64,000 nt of DNA, from positions 40,366-104,365 of the forward strand of contig SEFZ01000030.1 of assembly GCA_004173185.1 (NCBI GenBank), read 5' to 3'. The translations under genes were made by a program, and so were the position numbers. The DNA is from Sphingomonadales bacterium. GTDB lineage: Bacteria > Pseudomonadota > Alphaproteobacteria > Sphingomonadales > Sphingomonadaceae. Within the stretch, counting starts at the first letter, position 1, and every line of letters starts with the position of its first letter. Under the pieces are notes generated by a model. The model had not been told where the DNA came from. It searched no databases and was given only the letters and a program-made list of their open reading frames with translations. Positions 8,383 through 18,265 of this stretch are shown here, piece by piece.

Positions 8383-9921
8383 CTAGCGCGTCGCAGTCAT
8401 GCGGTCGGCGAACGCATCCACCGGCCCCAGCGCGCGCAGGAAGTCCTCGATCGCACCGTGCGCCCCGCCATCTGCATCCTGCTCGGCCGAAACCAGCACC
8501 GCAGCCGCCGCCTGATCGCCGCCCAGCATCTTGTTCTTGAGCGTCATCAGCTTCACGCGATTGTTGCTTCCGGTCAGCAGCCCGCCGATCCGGAACCAGG
8601 TGACCGTCTCGCGCTCGATACGGGCCGGGCCGACCATGCGAACAGCCTGTCCGCCATCGGGGCGCGACAGCCCTTCGATGCGCACCCATTTGTCATTCTC
8701 GCGTATCGCGCCGATCCCGAAGCCGACAAGCTCCTTGTCCTCATGCTGGTTGGCATAGACCGCGACGACCAGATCCACTGCCCTGCCCTGTGCATCCGCA
8801 TAGCGACCGACGAGGAAGTGATCCGCACCCGGGTAATTGGGCAACCATGCCGCCCGCGTGCTCAGCCCCGTGCGCTGCCAGCCCGGTACCTCGGGGAGTT
8901 CGACCAGATCGGGCAAAGGTGCAGCACGCGCCGCGTTGAGGCTCGACCAGCCAAGGAACAGGCTCGCGACCAGCAACACCAGCACCGACGCGACGGGCGC
9001 TTCGATCCGGCGCGAAGGCATTGTCTGCAATTTCGTCGGATCGAACCATGCCGCATCCGGATCGCGATCAAACCATTTCCAGCCGATCGCCAGGACCACT
9101 GCCATAACGGCCGCAAAGAACACCCAGCCATAAACGATATGATCCATGCCGGTGGCCTGCTCGACCGAAGTCCACCAGGCCGCATAGATCGTCGCAAAGG
9201 CGCGCACGCCATTGGCGATCACCGGCACGATCATCGCCATCGCGAGAAATGCCGCGCGCTTGCCCCAATCGAGGTAGCAAACGTTGGCGACCAGCACGCC
9301 ATAAGCAATCATCGCGATCACGAATTTTGCGCCCGAACAGGCCTCTGCGATCTCGAAATAGCCGTTGGGCGTAGTGATCAGCACCCCGTCCACGATCGCC
9401 GGCACACCAAAGATGTGGAGCAGCGGGATCACCATCGCCGTGGTGATGTCCTGCAGCGGCCGCTCCAGAAAATCGCCGAACGGGACGAGAAACGCCATGT
9501 AGCAAAGCGGAAACAGCAGTGCCCGCGCAACATTCGGCCCGAGCACTGTCACCACAGCGCCCTGCATCATCAGCACCAGCCCCGCATGGCGGAACAGCGC
9601 GACGCTGGCGGCATCGCCCAGCACCCAGCCAAACCCGCCAGCCGCGACCAGCGCCAGCCCCGGCCACCAGCTTTGCGGCGAAACCAGCGCCAGTTCCTTG
9701 CGCCGCTGCCACACCAGCCAGGAGACGACCGGCGCGATAAACAGGCAATGGCCGAAGGTCGTGTTCGTCCAATAGATCGTCGCAAGATCGATCGCATCGT
9801 TATGGAAAATGGCGAGCAGCCCGATCCACACCGCCACAAGCATCGCCGCGTAGCGCTGCCATCGCGCATCGAACAAGGTCTTCGCGGGCGTAAAATCGCC
9901 TGCCGGGGCCATCGCCGTCAT
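8383..9921 (-). CDS. xrtA: exosortase A fused to EpsI domain
   Basis: Polytopic transpeptidase-like protein of 512 aa. Residues 1-285 form the exosortase membrane domain with about eight helices. The proposed catalytic triad is visible: Cys195 in AEACSGAKF, Arg240 in ANGVRAF and His261 in GMDHIVYGW. Residues about 300-512 are a periplasmic EpsI-type (DUF3485) domain fused behind the membrane part. Exosortases cleave PEP-CTERM tails from exported proteins and attach them to the surface or polymer. The start at 9921 overlaps the preceding stop by ATGA. It lies within the exopolysaccharide operon; no PEP-CTERM substrate is in this window. Confidence 0.93.
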   Translation of the reverse strand: MTAMAPAGDFTPAKTLFDARWQRYAAMLVAVWIGLLAIFHNDAIDLATIYWTNTTFGHCLFIAPVVSWLVWQRRKELALVSPQSWWPGLALVAAGGFGWVLGDAASVALFRHAGLVLMMQGAVVTVLGPNVARALLFPLCYMAFLVPFGDFLERPLQDITTAMVIPLLHIFGVPAIVDGVLITTPNGYFEIAEACSGAKFVIAMIAYGVLVANVCYLDWGKRAAFLAMAMIVPVIANGVRAFATIYAAWWTSVEQATGMDHIVYGWVFFAAVMAVVLAIGWKWFDRDPDAAWFDPTKLQTMPSRRIEAPVASVLVLLVASLFLGWSSLNAARAAPLPDLVELPEVPGWQRTGLSTRAAWLPNYPGADHFLVGRYADAQGRAVDLVVAVYANQHEDKELVGFGIGAIRENDKWVRIEGLSRPDGGQAVRMVGPARIERETVTWFRIGGLLTGSNNRVKLMTLKNKMLGGDQAAAAVLVSAEQDADGGAHGAIEDFLRALGPVDAFADRMTATR

Positions 9922-11174
9922 GCCGCGCTGCGCCGCTTGGGCGGCTTGACCACATCGGTCGCCCGCGCCGTGTGCTTCTGTTTCGCGTCGCGCAAAGGCA
10001 GTCCCAGCACGTCGTCGAGCGGCGCCAATCGCGCCGCCCAACTATAATGATCCATGACCTGCTTGCGCGCCGCTTCGCCCAGCGCCGCCGCCTTGCGGCG
10101 ATCGGACAGCAATTGCGTCACATGCTCGGCAATCTCGCCCACGGTCGATCCCACAAGGATCGTGCCGCCATGATCGATGCCGGTCGCAGCCGCCTCAGAC
10201 GCTACCACCGGCCGCGCCATCGCCATGCCCTCGAGCACCTTGTTCTGGATGCCGCGCGCCAGCTTGAGCGGCGCGACCACGACGGCCGCCTGCGAGAGCC
10301 AGCCGCGCACATCGGCGACTTCGCCCACCACGGTCACACCCGCTTGCTTGCCGAGCGCCTTCACCGCGTCGGTCGGATTGCGACCCACGATCATGAAGCG
10401 CGCATCGGGATGCACCAGCCTTATATGCGGCAGGATCGTCTCGACGAACCAGGTCACGCCTTCGACGTTCGGGCGATAATCCATCTGCCCGGTGAACACG
10501 ATCAGCGAGCCCATCGCGTCGATCCGCTTGAACGCCGCCGAGGGATCGAAAAAGTCGGTATCGATGCCGTTCTCGACCACATGGACCCGGTCCGCGCCGG
10601 TGCGCTCACGGAACAGCGCAGCTTCGGCTTCGCTGACGAACAGGCTGGCATCGGCCCGCGCCGCAATCGCCTTTTCGTGCTGGAGCAGCAGCCTCGCCTC
10701 GCGGCCCAGCATCCAGCCCATCGGCCCCTTCGACGTCTTCGCATATGCCGCGAACTTCGCCGAATCCATGTCGACGAAATCCATGATCACCCGCTGGTGC
10801 GGCCGCGCCGGCAGATATTGCGCCATCTGGCTGGAGAATACGAAGATCGTATCGATCGCATGCCGCGCGAGGATATTGTCGACCGACTGGCGCAGCGCAT
10901 CATTGTCGAACGCCGTCAGCGATACCGGCCGATGCGAAACCAACGCCTGAAAACCCGCCTTCATCTGCGATTTTGCGCGCCAGATGATCGAGCGGTTGCC
11001 CGTATATTTCGCAAGGCCGCTCTTCTGCTTCAGATCCTTGGGATCGTCGGCAAAGGCGATCAGATGCACGCGCTTCTTGGTCGAGAGATATTTCAGGATG
11101 TTGAAGCCGCGGATCTTGTCGCCCCGATCGGGCGGATACGGAACGCGGTGCGCAAGGAACAGGATATCGCCCAT
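9918..11174 (-). CDS. XrtA-associated sugar transferase (GT4-like)
   Basis: Glycosyltransferase of 418 aa with a GT-B fold. The N-terminus (MGDILFLAHRVPYPPDRGDK) is typical of the exosortase-linked sugar transferase subfamily. The C-terminal nucleotide-sugar half holds FTGQMDYRPNVEG, FMIVGRNP and the retaining-GT4 pattern around APLKLARGIQNKVLEGMAMA. It should transfer a sugar from a nucleotide donor to the lipid-linked repeat unit on the cytoplasmic face. The start at 11174 overlaps the FemAB-like stop (TAATG) and its stop overlaps exosortase (ATGA), so expression is coupled. The sugar specificity cannot be read. Confidence 0.9.
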   Translation of the reverse strand: MGDILFLAHRVPYPPDRGDKIRGFNILKYLSTKKRVHLIAFADDPKDLKQKSGLAKYTGNRSIIWRAKSQMKAGFQALVSHRPVSLTAFDNDALRQSVDNILARHAIDTIFVFSSQMAQYLPARPHQRVIMDFVDMDSAKFAAYAKTSKGPMGWMLGREARLLLQHEKAIAARADASLFVSEAEAALFRERTGADRVHVVENGIDTDFFDPSAAFKRIDAMGSLIVFTGQMDYRPNVEGVTWFVETILPHIRLVHPDARFMIVGRNPTDAVKALGKQAGVTVVGEVADVRGWLSQAAVVVAPLKLARGIQNKVLEGMAMARPVVASEAAATGIDHGGTILVGSTVGEIAEHVTQLLSDRRKAAALGEAARKQVMDHYSWAARLAPLDDVLGLPLRDAKQKHTARATDVVKPPKRRSAA

Positions 11175-12247
11175 TAGCCGAGCCCCCGCGAAATCCACGG
11201 GCCGACCAGATTGGCGACCGGCAGCGGCAGCTTGCTCCACAGTTTCACCTGCAGGCTGAATTTCGGATTGGCCGGGCTGGCATCGCGCGCCTTTCCGCCC
11301 TCGGCAACGCGCTCATAATAGGTCAGCGATTTGGCCTCGAAGCCCCAATTCTTCTTGAACGCAGCAGCACCCGTGCCGGTCTTCGAGCGCCCGAAATCGA
11401 AACGCTTGCAGCCGCGCTCGCGGGCATGGCGCATCAGGTCGAAATACATCCGGTCATTGGCGCGCAGCGCGCGTGCTTCCCGCGTGCCACCGCCCCAATA
11501 CGGGTACACCGTTCCGTTCCAGTAAAGGCTCAAAACACTCGACACCGCGACCCCGTTTTGGCGGACTATAAGCAGGTCGGCGGATTTGCCAAACTCCTTC
11601 AAAACCTCGGAAAACAGGCTTTTCGGGAATACCGGCGTGCCCAGGTTGCGAACCGATTGCGCATAGACGGCATAATGCTCTGCCTGTTCGCGCGCGCCAT
11701 TGCCGATCACGACCTCCAGGTCATTCTCAAGCGCCTTGCGCACCTCGGCGCGCTGCTTGCGCGGGATAGCCAGCAATTCGGCATCATCGTCTGCTGCGAG
11801 ATCGCGCACAAAGCCGATATAGCGGGTGGTATCCACGTCCCATTCAGGGCTCGGCAGCGGCCCGCCGCGCACTTCCATCACCGGGCAGCTCAGCCGGCCC
11901 GCCAGCGCCCATGCGGTCGCGGCAAGCTCAGCCGCCACACGCGGATTGTCAGCCAGAATGCCCCCGCCCACGCCGAATGCAGCCGATACCAATGCGCGTC
12001 CGAACAGCGACGAATGCACTTCGGTGAGCGGCATCACGCCAACGAGCTGGCCGTTGCCGCCCTCAGCGAGCAGATAATGGTTCTTATGTCCGCAGCCGCG
12101 CGCAACCGCGACGCTCCAGGCCGGCAGGTGGAAAGGCGTGCCATTAGCATGATCGTGGACGAACACCCCGATCCGGGCGCGCTCGATCGCATCGTCCAGA
12201 TCGGCGACACGCAGCCCCACGGGGCGCGCCAGCATCGGCGCGTTCAT
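11174..12247 (-). CDS. XrtA-associated FemAB/GNAT-fold transferase
   Basis: A 357-residue double-GNAT protein of the FemAB-related family linked to exosortase A. FemAB enzymes transfer aminoacyl groups from tRNA, and acyl relatives also occur, so a role in acylating or aminoacylating the polymer or its lipid carrier is plausible. Visible family features are HKNHYLLAEGGNGQLVGVMP, the RKQRAEVRKALEND helix and the C-terminal FDFGRSKTGTGAAAFKKNWG segment. The start at 12247 overlaps the deacetylase stop by ATGA. The substrate is unknown. Confidence 0.88.
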   Translation of the reverse strand: MNAPMLARPVGLRVADLDDAIERARIGVFVHDHANGTPFHLPAWSVAVARGCGHKNHYLLAEGGNGQLVGVMPLTEVHSSLFGRALVSAAFGVGGGILADNPRVAAELAATAWALAGRLSCPVMEVRGGPLPSPEWDVDTTRYIGFVRDLAADDDAELLAIPRKQRAEVRKALENDLEVVIGNGAREQAEHYAVYAQSVRNLGTPVFPKSLFSEVLKEFGKSADLLIVRQNGVAVSSVLSLYWNGTVYPYWGGGTREARALRANDRMYFDLMRHARERGCKRFDFGRSKTGTGAAAFKKNWGFEAKSLTYYERVAEGGKARDASPANPKFSLQVKLWSKLPLPVANLVGPWISRGLG

Positions 12248-13086
12248 GCGAGCTTCTCCGCTTCGCGGGCTGCGATCGCGTCCATGCGTCCCCATTGATG
12301 ATTGCCAATCAGGGTTTTCAGTTTCCCCGCCATCGCTCCTAGCCGGGCATAATGACGTAGCCGCGACTTGAGCGGTGCATTCTTCACGCGTGGCTGGTCG
12401 GGATCGATTTCCCACGGATGAAAATAGAATACCGCCGGGCGTTCATTGCCGTTCGCGGCGCGCACCGCGTCGCGGGTCACCTGCCCCGGAAGCAACCGGA
12501 AAAAGCCGCCGCCCGCAGTGATCTCCTTGCCGAAAACCTTTGCGATGGTGACCGGAATCTCGATCAGCTCCGCGCCCGCAACCGGCTTGAAAGCCCCGCG
12601 CGGCGCATCCGGCCAGCCATAATGATCATGCGCGATCGGCGCGATGCTGGAGGAATAGGCATAGCCCTCCTCCGCCAGCACCGCATGTGCCCAGGGGGTG
12701 CGCGTGTCGATCGAGAAGCTCGGCGCGCGATAGCCGGTCACCTTGGTTCCGCTCGCATCCTCCAGCGCCTGCTTCGCGGCGGCGAGATCGGCGCGAAACT
12801 GCTCGGGCCCCATGTTGAAAACACGCTGATGGTCCCAGCCATGGCTGGCGACTTCGTGCCCCGCATCGGCCACGCGGCGGATCAGCGCGGGATAGCGCTC
12901 GGCCACCCAGCCCAGCGTGAAGAACGTGCCCTTCACGCCGCTCTCGCCAAACAAAGCGAGCACGGCATCGGTATTCGCCTCAACGCGATGCTCGAGCGAA
13001 TCCCAATCGTCGCGCGAGATCGTGTGCTCGAACGCGCCGACCTGGAACCAGTCCTCGATATCGACAGAGAGGGCGTTGGTGACCAT
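12244..13086 (-). CDS. XrtA-associated polysaccharide deacetylase
   Basis: NodB-fold carbohydrate esterase family 4 protein of 280 aa. The metal triad is present: Asp in LSVDIEDWFQ, and the two histidines in ASHGWDHQRV. The catalytic-base region GYRAPSFSIDTRTPW and the C-terminal FHPWEID histidine are also seen. It lacks an obvious signal peptide, so it may act on lipid-linked intermediates in the cytoplasm or be exported otherwise. It removes N-acetyl groups from amino sugars, as in related exopolysaccharide operons. The start shares one base with the ATPase stop (TGATG). Confidence 0.92.
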   Translation of the reverse strand: MVTNALSVDIEDWFQVGAFEHTISRDDWDSLEHRVEANTDAVLALFGESGVKGTFFTLGWVAERYPALIRRVADAGHEVASHGWDHQRVFNMGPEQFRADLAAAKQALEDASGTKVTGYRAPSFSIDTRTPWAHAVLAEEGYAYSSSIAPIAHDHYGWPDAPRGAFKPVAGAELIEIPVTIAKVFGKEITAGGGFFRLLPGQVTRDAVRAANGNERPAVFYFHPWEIDPDQPRVKNAPLKSRLRHYARLGAMAGKLKTLIGNHQWGRMDAIAAREAEKLA

Positions 13087-14225
13087 CAGGCGGCATTGCC
13101 CCGCAATGCGGAGAGATCCGGGCGGCGCGAAGCGTCATTGGTCTCGACCCAGTCGACCAGCAGAGTCAGCACGCGGCGCAGCGCCTCGTCCTGTTCCTTG
13201 ATCTGGGCCTCCAACTGCGCGATCCGCTGCGTCACGGCGTCGTCGCTCGCGAAGGGCGCGGCTGCGGGAGCCGCTACGGGCGCAGGCGCCGCAGCACGGA
13301 TCGGCATCGGATCCGGCGCAGGGGACGGCGTGGGCGTACCCATCGCCATCGGCGCGATCTGGCTCAGTTCCAGCGGCTCGGGCTCGGCCGGCGCGGGCTT
13401 GTAATTGCCGTTCGGCGTGTCGCCATGCAGATCGGCGATCACCGTGGTCAGTTCATGCTCGCCAAAGGTCTCGATCTGCTCGACCGCGCCGAACAGCAAT
13501 ACGCGGCTGGCAAGCTGGTTGAGCAAACGCGGCGACCCATTCGACCAGCGATACATCGCCGCAACCGCGTCGTTGGTGAAACGCGGCTTTCCGCGCCAGC
13601 CGACGCACGACAGGCGGTGGATCAGATAGGGTTCGACTTCATCGGCTTCCATCGGCTCGAGATGGTGCATCGCAATAACGCGCTGGCGCAACTGCTCTAG
13701 GCTGGGCTGGGCCAGAGTGAGCCGGAATTCGGGCTGGCCGAGCAGGAAGATCTGGAGCAGCGGATAGCCGCCCGCCTGGAAGTTGGAGAGCATGCGCAAC
13801 TCCTCCAGACTTTCGATCGGCAGCGCCTGTGCTTCATCCACGACGAGCAGGGTACGGCGGCCCGAACGAGCGACTCCGTGCAGCCCGCGCTCGATCGCCG
13901 CAAGCATATCGGATTTCGCCATCCCGCCTGCGTTGATCTCCAACCCGCCGCATACGACGCGCAGCAGATCCTCGGGCCGCAATTGCGACGATACGATCTT
14001 GATGACGTTCAGCCGCTCGCGATCGATCTCGCCAAGCAGATGCCCCATCAACGTGGTCTTGCCGACACCGGGATCGCCGGTGATCACGACAAAGCCTTCG
14101 CCCTGGCTCAGGCCATAGCCGAGATAGGCCATCGCCTTGCGGTGCGTGGCGGTGTCGAACCAGAATTTGGGATCGGGGGTGAGCTGGAAGGGCCTGCCCG
14201 TCAATCCGTAGTGATCGTCGTACAT
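13086..14225 (-). CDS. XrtA-associated ExeA-like AAA ATPase
   Basis: A 379-residue ATPase resembling ExeA/GspA. Walker A is GDPGVGKTTL (about 52-61) and Walker B is LLVVDEAQAL. The start MYDDHYGLTGRPFQLTPDP is characteristic of the family. The C-terminal tail is rich in Pro and Ala (about 280-330) and ends in a coiled coil (about 335-365). Its job in exopolysaccharide assembly is not established; ExeA-type ATPases help place secretion or envelope machinery. It sits between the outer-membrane barrel and the deacetylase in the operon. Confidence 0.9.
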   Translation of the reverse strand: MYDDHYGLTGRPFQLTPDPKFWFDTATHRKAMAYLGYGLSQGEGFVVITGDPGVGKTTLMGHLLGEIDRERLNVIKIVSSQLRPEDLLRVVCGGLEINAGGMAKSDMLAAIERGLHGVARSGRRTLLVVDEAQALPIESLEELRMLSNFQAGGYPLLQIFLLGQPEFRLTLAQPSLEQLRQRVIAMHHLEPMEADEVEPYLIHRLSCVGWRGKPRFTNDAVAAMYRWSNGSPRLLNQLASRVLLFGAVEQIETFGEHELTTVIADLHGDTPNGNYKPAPAEPEPLELSQIAPMAMGTPTPSPAPDPMPIRAAAPAPVAAPAAAPFASDDAVTQRIAQLEAQIKEQDEALRRVLTLLVDWVETNDASRRPDLSALRGNAA

Positions 14226-14235
14226 CTGACTTTCC

Positions 14236-15849
14236 TCAGAACCCGTACCGCAGGCCAAGCAGTGCTTGCGCGGCGGTGTTGCTGCCTCCGGTGGTGGCAT
14301 TCTTGTTGTCGAACCCGAATACACCAGCCGAAACCGTGGCGCCCAGAGGGCCGAAGCGATGCGTGTAAGCGGTGTTCGCGCCCCAACCCATCACGCCATC
14401 GGCGCCGCCGATATCGGTGTTGTAATAGCTGCCAAACGCACTGGCCGAGAATGAGCCGTTGCGGCCCACATCGGTCGATCCGAAAAGTTGGGCGTAGATG
14501 CTCTCGTCGGAGGTGCCGTTGACGTTGAAGCCCGGCGTGCCGGTCGGCGCAATGAAGGTGCGGCGCGAATAGCCGCCGCCGATGCCGAAGCGCGTGCCGC
14601 CACGATTGAGCACTGCAACGCCGCTCACACCGCGCGAGCGATAGGCCGAGGTCGCCGCCGAAGCGAAGACGTTGTTCAGGCAACCGCCAGCGGCGCTGCC
14701 CGTCGTCCCATAGATGCAGCCGCCATATTGGTTGCCAAAGGGATCGGTGGTGGTGACGAAGCTGGTCGGCAGCGTCGCGATCGAACCGTTGACCTGCTGG
14801 CCAAAGGTCTGAACGTTGTCATACACGCCGATCTGGATGCCGCTGCCGGGACCCATCTGATAGCTGAGCGAGCCGGTATAGCTCATCGAGCCATAGCGCT
14901 TGCCCACGCGCGCTTCGACAAAGGTGCGGCGGCTGGGCTTCCAGATCACGCCTGCGTCCCAGAACATGCCGTCAATGTCATAGGCCAGGCGGCGCGGCGA
15001 AGCGTTGTTGGTAACGAAGCGGCCATTGCCATCGACCACCGGATTGTTGGCCCCGTCGCGCACGGCGTCGCGCTGGCTAATCTGGATCGTCTCGTAACCA
15101 ACGCCGCCCGCAACTGCGAAGCCGCGTGCGATCGGCAGCACGACATCGCCGCGGCCGAACTTGCCTTCATAGCGCTGGTCGAGCTGGCCTGCGTCCTCGC
15201 GCGTATACGAACCGCTGACGGTCACGCCGATCGGCAGCACGGTCCCCGATTTCACGCCCAGGCTCGCGGTCGCGACATGGACCTTGGAATTGTCATAGGC
15301 ATCGAGCCGCGGCCCGGTGCCGGCGCCGGTAGCGCCCGCCGCTTCAACCTTGGTGTAGCCGAAGCGATACGCCGCATTGGCGAAGATCGGCCCGATATTG
15401 CTCGCGAAGTTCGGCCCGATATAGCCCGAGAAGAGCTGCGCGGAGTTGCGGCTGTTGCCCTGATTGGTCAGCAGCGCATCGCCGCGAATATCCGAACGGG
15501 TGCGCGTCGCGATGCCGCCCGCTTCGATGCTGAAGCCGGGAGCGACCGCTGCCTTCACGCGGGCGAGGCCTGAATGCATCTGATCCTTGTCGAGCGGATT
15601 TTGATAGTCGAAGCGCCGCTCATATTTGTAGCTGGCCTGCACTTCGATGCGGCGCGTGTGGATCGACGCATCGACGCCGACCGCGACGGTCGAATAGGTC
15701 AGCACGTCGCTGGAGCCGCCGCTCAGATCGGCGGTGACGACCTGGCTCGCTTCGATATACGGGCTCACGCGCACCTTCTGCGCAGCGGCGGGCGATGCCA
15801 CGCCTGCAGCGCAGGCGAGAGTAACGGTTGCGATGATCAGCCGGCTCAC
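14236..15849 (-). CDS. XrtA-associated outer-membrane beta-barrel protein
   Basis: Exported protein of 537 aa. A signal peptide is visible in the first 24 residues, ending SPAAAQ. The mature part is Gly/Ser/Tyr-rich with alternating strands, and the C-terminal residue is Phe (LLGLRYGF), the outer-membrane barrel signature. I place the start at GTG 15849: GGAGG lies seven bases upstream, and this GTG overlaps the original stop of the autokinase gene (GTGA). It probably forms the outer-membrane route or scaffold for the polysaccharide together with the export lipoprotein. Confidence 0.85.
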   Translation of the reverse strand: MSRLIIATVTLACAAGVASPAAAQKVRVSPYIEASQVVTADLSGGSSDVLTYSTVAVGVDASIHTRRIEVQASYKYERRFDYQNPLDKDQMHSGLARVKAAVAPGFSIEAGGIATRTRSDIRGDALLTNQGNSRNSAQLFSGYIGPNFASNIGPIFANAAYRFGYTKVEAAGATGAGTGPRLDAYDNSKVHVATASLGVKSGTVLPIGVTVSGSYTREDAGQLDQRYEGKFGRGDVVLPIARGFAVAGGVGYETIQISQRDAVRDGANNPVVDGNGRFVTNNASPRRLAYDIDGMFWDAGVIWKPSRRTFVEARVGKRYGSMSYTGSLSYQMGPGSGIQIGVYDNVQTFGQQVNGSIATLPTSFVTTTDPFGNQYGGCIYGTTGSAAGGCLNNVFASAATSAYRSRGVSGVAVLNRGGTRFGIGGGYSRRTFIAPTGTPGFNVNGTSDESIYAQLFGSTDVGRNGSFSASAFGSYYNTDIGGADGVMGWGANTAYTHRFGPLGATVSAGVFGFDNKNATTGGSNTAAQALLGLRYGF

Positions 15850-16729
15850 TTGCCCGCCTCCCCATAATAGCTTCCGAACCGGCGTCCGCCTGGCTGGAAT
15901 GAGACCGAATTGAGAACGAGCTGGATATGCTCGCACCCGTCGAGGGCACTCACGGTGTCCCGAAGGTCACCTTCACTGGTCTGGTCTCAAGGATCGCGCG
16001 GGCACGATCGCTGGCGAGCAGCTCGGTGTCGCTATTGCTCTTGGCCCCTGCGGGCAGCACCGAAAGCTGCGGCACATCGGTGTCGATGATGCAGTCCTCG
16101 ACGCTCGCCACCGCGCCCGAAAGCGCATCGAGCAGGCCCGGACCGCTCGGCATGCCGAGCCGTTCGAGAATGTCGGGCTTGGCGAAATCGGCGTCGACCA
16201 GCAGGATCTCCACGTCCTTCTCGGCCGCCATCGAGAGCGCCAGATTGATCGCGCAGAAGGTTTTGCCCTCGTCCGGATTGGCCGAGCAGACCAGCACCAT
16301 GCGCGCGCGATCGGCGGCCTTGGCGGTGTCCTTGGCCGCCACGGCGCGCGCGGTCAGCAGCAGCTGGCGCTTCACCATGCGGAATTCTTCGGCCAGCGGC
16401 GTGATCTGGCTACCGGGCACGATCATGCCGCCTGCGCGCAGAGCGGCGCGGTCGATCGGCGCCACACGGCGGCCTTCGGGGCGCTGCTGCGGCACGGCGA
16501 TGCTCGCCGCCGCTTCATGCTCGCCCGCGCCCCGGCGCAGCGCCGGACCATCGGGCTGCTGCGCAGGCTGAGGCGCATATACCGGCTCAGGCACATAGGC
16601 TGGTGCCGGCGCGTGGTTTTGCGCGGGTGGCTCCGCAGGCGTTACCGGCCCGGTCGGCGCATAATGGAATTGCGACGCCGCCCTTTCGAGCAGCGTTCCC
16701 TTGTAGCGGCGCGGTGTCTGGTCGTTCAT
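15846..16729 (-). pseudogene. broken XrtA-associated BY-type tyrosine autokinase
   Basis: The first 259 residues read normally: a proline-rich linker, Walker A in SANPDEGKT, Walker A' in VEILLVDADFAKPD, then LLASDRARAILE. The frame then turns into TRPVKVTFGTP and stops at 15950. From 15986 a different frame encodes the true C-terminus: DQTSEGDLRDTVSALDGC, then IQLVLNSVSF and the tyrosine tail FGSYYGEAGK, ending at 15846 in a GTGA overlap with the next gene. From memory of the family, about 40 residues are missing at the junction, including the FDSPP Walker B segment, and the deletion also shifts the frame. Such a kinase should not phosphorylate, although the N-terminal half may still bind the chain-length protein. 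Confidence 0.85.
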
Positions 16730-16733
16730 GCGA

Positions 16734-18251
16734 TCACGCCCCCATGCCGCGCTGGACGAATTCGACACCGATCAGGCCGACATAAGCGAGCCCAAGCGCC
16801 CCTACCCCACCGGCAAACAAGGTCAGCTTCTTGCGGCGCATCGCGACTTGCGCCGAAGTCAGCACTTCGCCGATCGAACCGATAACCGGCATGCCGCTCG
16901 CCTTTTCCAGCTTGGTCGCCGTCGAGAAGGTGGTCCGCAGCTTGGCCAGCGCGAATGCCGCCGCCACGCCTGCGCCCAGCGCCGCGATCAGCACTGCGGT
17001 CAGCAGCAACGGACGGTTCGGCGCGGCCGGGTTGCGCGGCTGCGTCGGCGGATCGATCACGTTGAACTTCACCATGTCCGACACGCTCTGGGCGGAACTG
17101 GTCACCTTCAATTGCTCACGATCGGCGAGAAGCTTGTCATACTGGTCCTTGAGCACCTGATATTCGCGGTCGATCTGGCTCTGTTCGGCCGCGACGCCCG
17201 GCGCTCCGGCGATCTTCGCCTCCAAAGCGCCCAGATCGCCTTCGATCTGGTTCTTGCGCTGCATCAACGCTGCAACCTGCGAGCTCTTGTCGAGCTGCAT
17301 CGATTTGAGGCTCAGATAGAGCGGGTTCGAAGCCGAGCTGCCGCCGCCGCCCATCATCGGCTCGCGCTGCGCAGCGCCAGTCGCCTGAGCGATCTGGCTC
17401 TTAAGCGCGATCACGTCGGGATGATTATCGGTAAAGCCACGCGAACGCGCTTCGCCGAGCTGCCCTTGCAGCGTCGCCAGCCGTGCGCGCGCCGGACCGG
17501 CCATCGCGCCGCTACCGGGGCCGGAGACATTGGCCGGCGTGCCCGCCATCTGTGCGTTGACTGCGCTCAGCCCGCTCTGCGCCGCGGCCAAGTCAGACTG
17601 AACCCCGGCAAGCTGCGTGCGAGCGGCTGCGATACGATCATTCAGCGAACCCGTCCCCGGCAATGCGCCAAGATAGCGCGCCTGGAAATCGGCCTTCTTG
17701 GCCTCGGCTTCCTGAAGCTGCTTCTGGCGCGTTTCGAGCTGCGCATCGAGGAACTGCATCGATTGGCTGCTGGTGTCGCGATTGTCGGCGAGGTTACCCT
17801 CGATAAAGATGTCGATCAGCTTCTGGGTGATCTGCTTGGCAAGCTTGCCGCTCGGCGCAGTCACCGAAATCTCGAAAAGATTGTCGGCCTGTGCGGTCAA
17901 CTTGATCGATTTCTGGAGGCCCGAGATCCGATCGGCGATGTCGCGATCATTGGCGACGGTGCGCGCCAGATCGGTGCCGCGCACGACCTTTTCCAAGTTC
18001 ACCGCAGACGTCAGCGTCTGGCGAACGCGATCGATGTCGCGCGCCTGTGCCGCCTGATTGGCGCCATCGGCACCCGGCAGGATCTGGCGAAGCTGCACGA
18101 AGATGCGCGCCCGCGATTCGTAATTGTTCGGCATCTGCGACACGACCAGCCAGCCCGCTAGGCAAATGCCCCAGGCAATGGCGAGTGCTACCCAGCGCCG
18201 CATCCATACGGCGTGAAGCGCTCCGCGCAGTTCGTCGAAAAGGCTGCCCAT
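16734..18251 (-). CDS. XrtA-associated polysaccharide chain-length determinant (Wzz-like)
   Basis: Inner-membrane polysaccharide co-polymerase of 505 aa. A first helix lies at about residues 17-38 and another near residues 422-445, with a short third segment near the C-terminus. The periplasmic part is largely coiled coil (about 160-370), with the GNVR-type stretch QSQIDREYQVLKDQYDKLL and a proline-rich VIDPPTQPRNPAAPNRP before the second helix. It controls polymer length together with the autokinase encoded four bases downstream, which is broken here. It follows the export lipoprotein by 14 bases. Confidence 0.92.
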   Translation of the reverse strand: MGSLFDELRGALHAVWMRRWVALAIAWGICLAGWLVVSQMPNNYESRARIFVQLRQILPGADGANQAAQARDIDRVRQTLTSAVNLEKVVRGTDLARTVANDRDIADRISGLQKSIKLTAQADNLFEISVTAPSGKLAKQITQKLIDIFIEGNLADNRDTSSQSMQFLDAQLETRQKQLQEAEAKKADFQARYLGALPGTGSLNDRIAAARTQLAGVQSDLAAAQSGLSAVNAQMAGTPANVSGPGSGAMAGPARARLATLQGQLGEARSRGFTDNHPDVIALKSQIAQATGAAQREPMMGGGGSSASNPLYLSLKSMQLDKSSQVAALMQRKNQIEGDLGALEAKIAGAPGVAAEQSQIDREYQVLKDQYDKLLADREQLKVTSSAQSVSDMVKFNVIDPPTQPRNPAAPNRPLLLTAVLIAALGAGVAAAFALAKLRTTFSTATKLEKASGMPVIGSIGEVLTSAQVAMRRKKLTLFAGGVGALGLAYVGLIGVEFVQRGMGA

Positions 18252-18265
18252 TCCCCCGCGACCCC

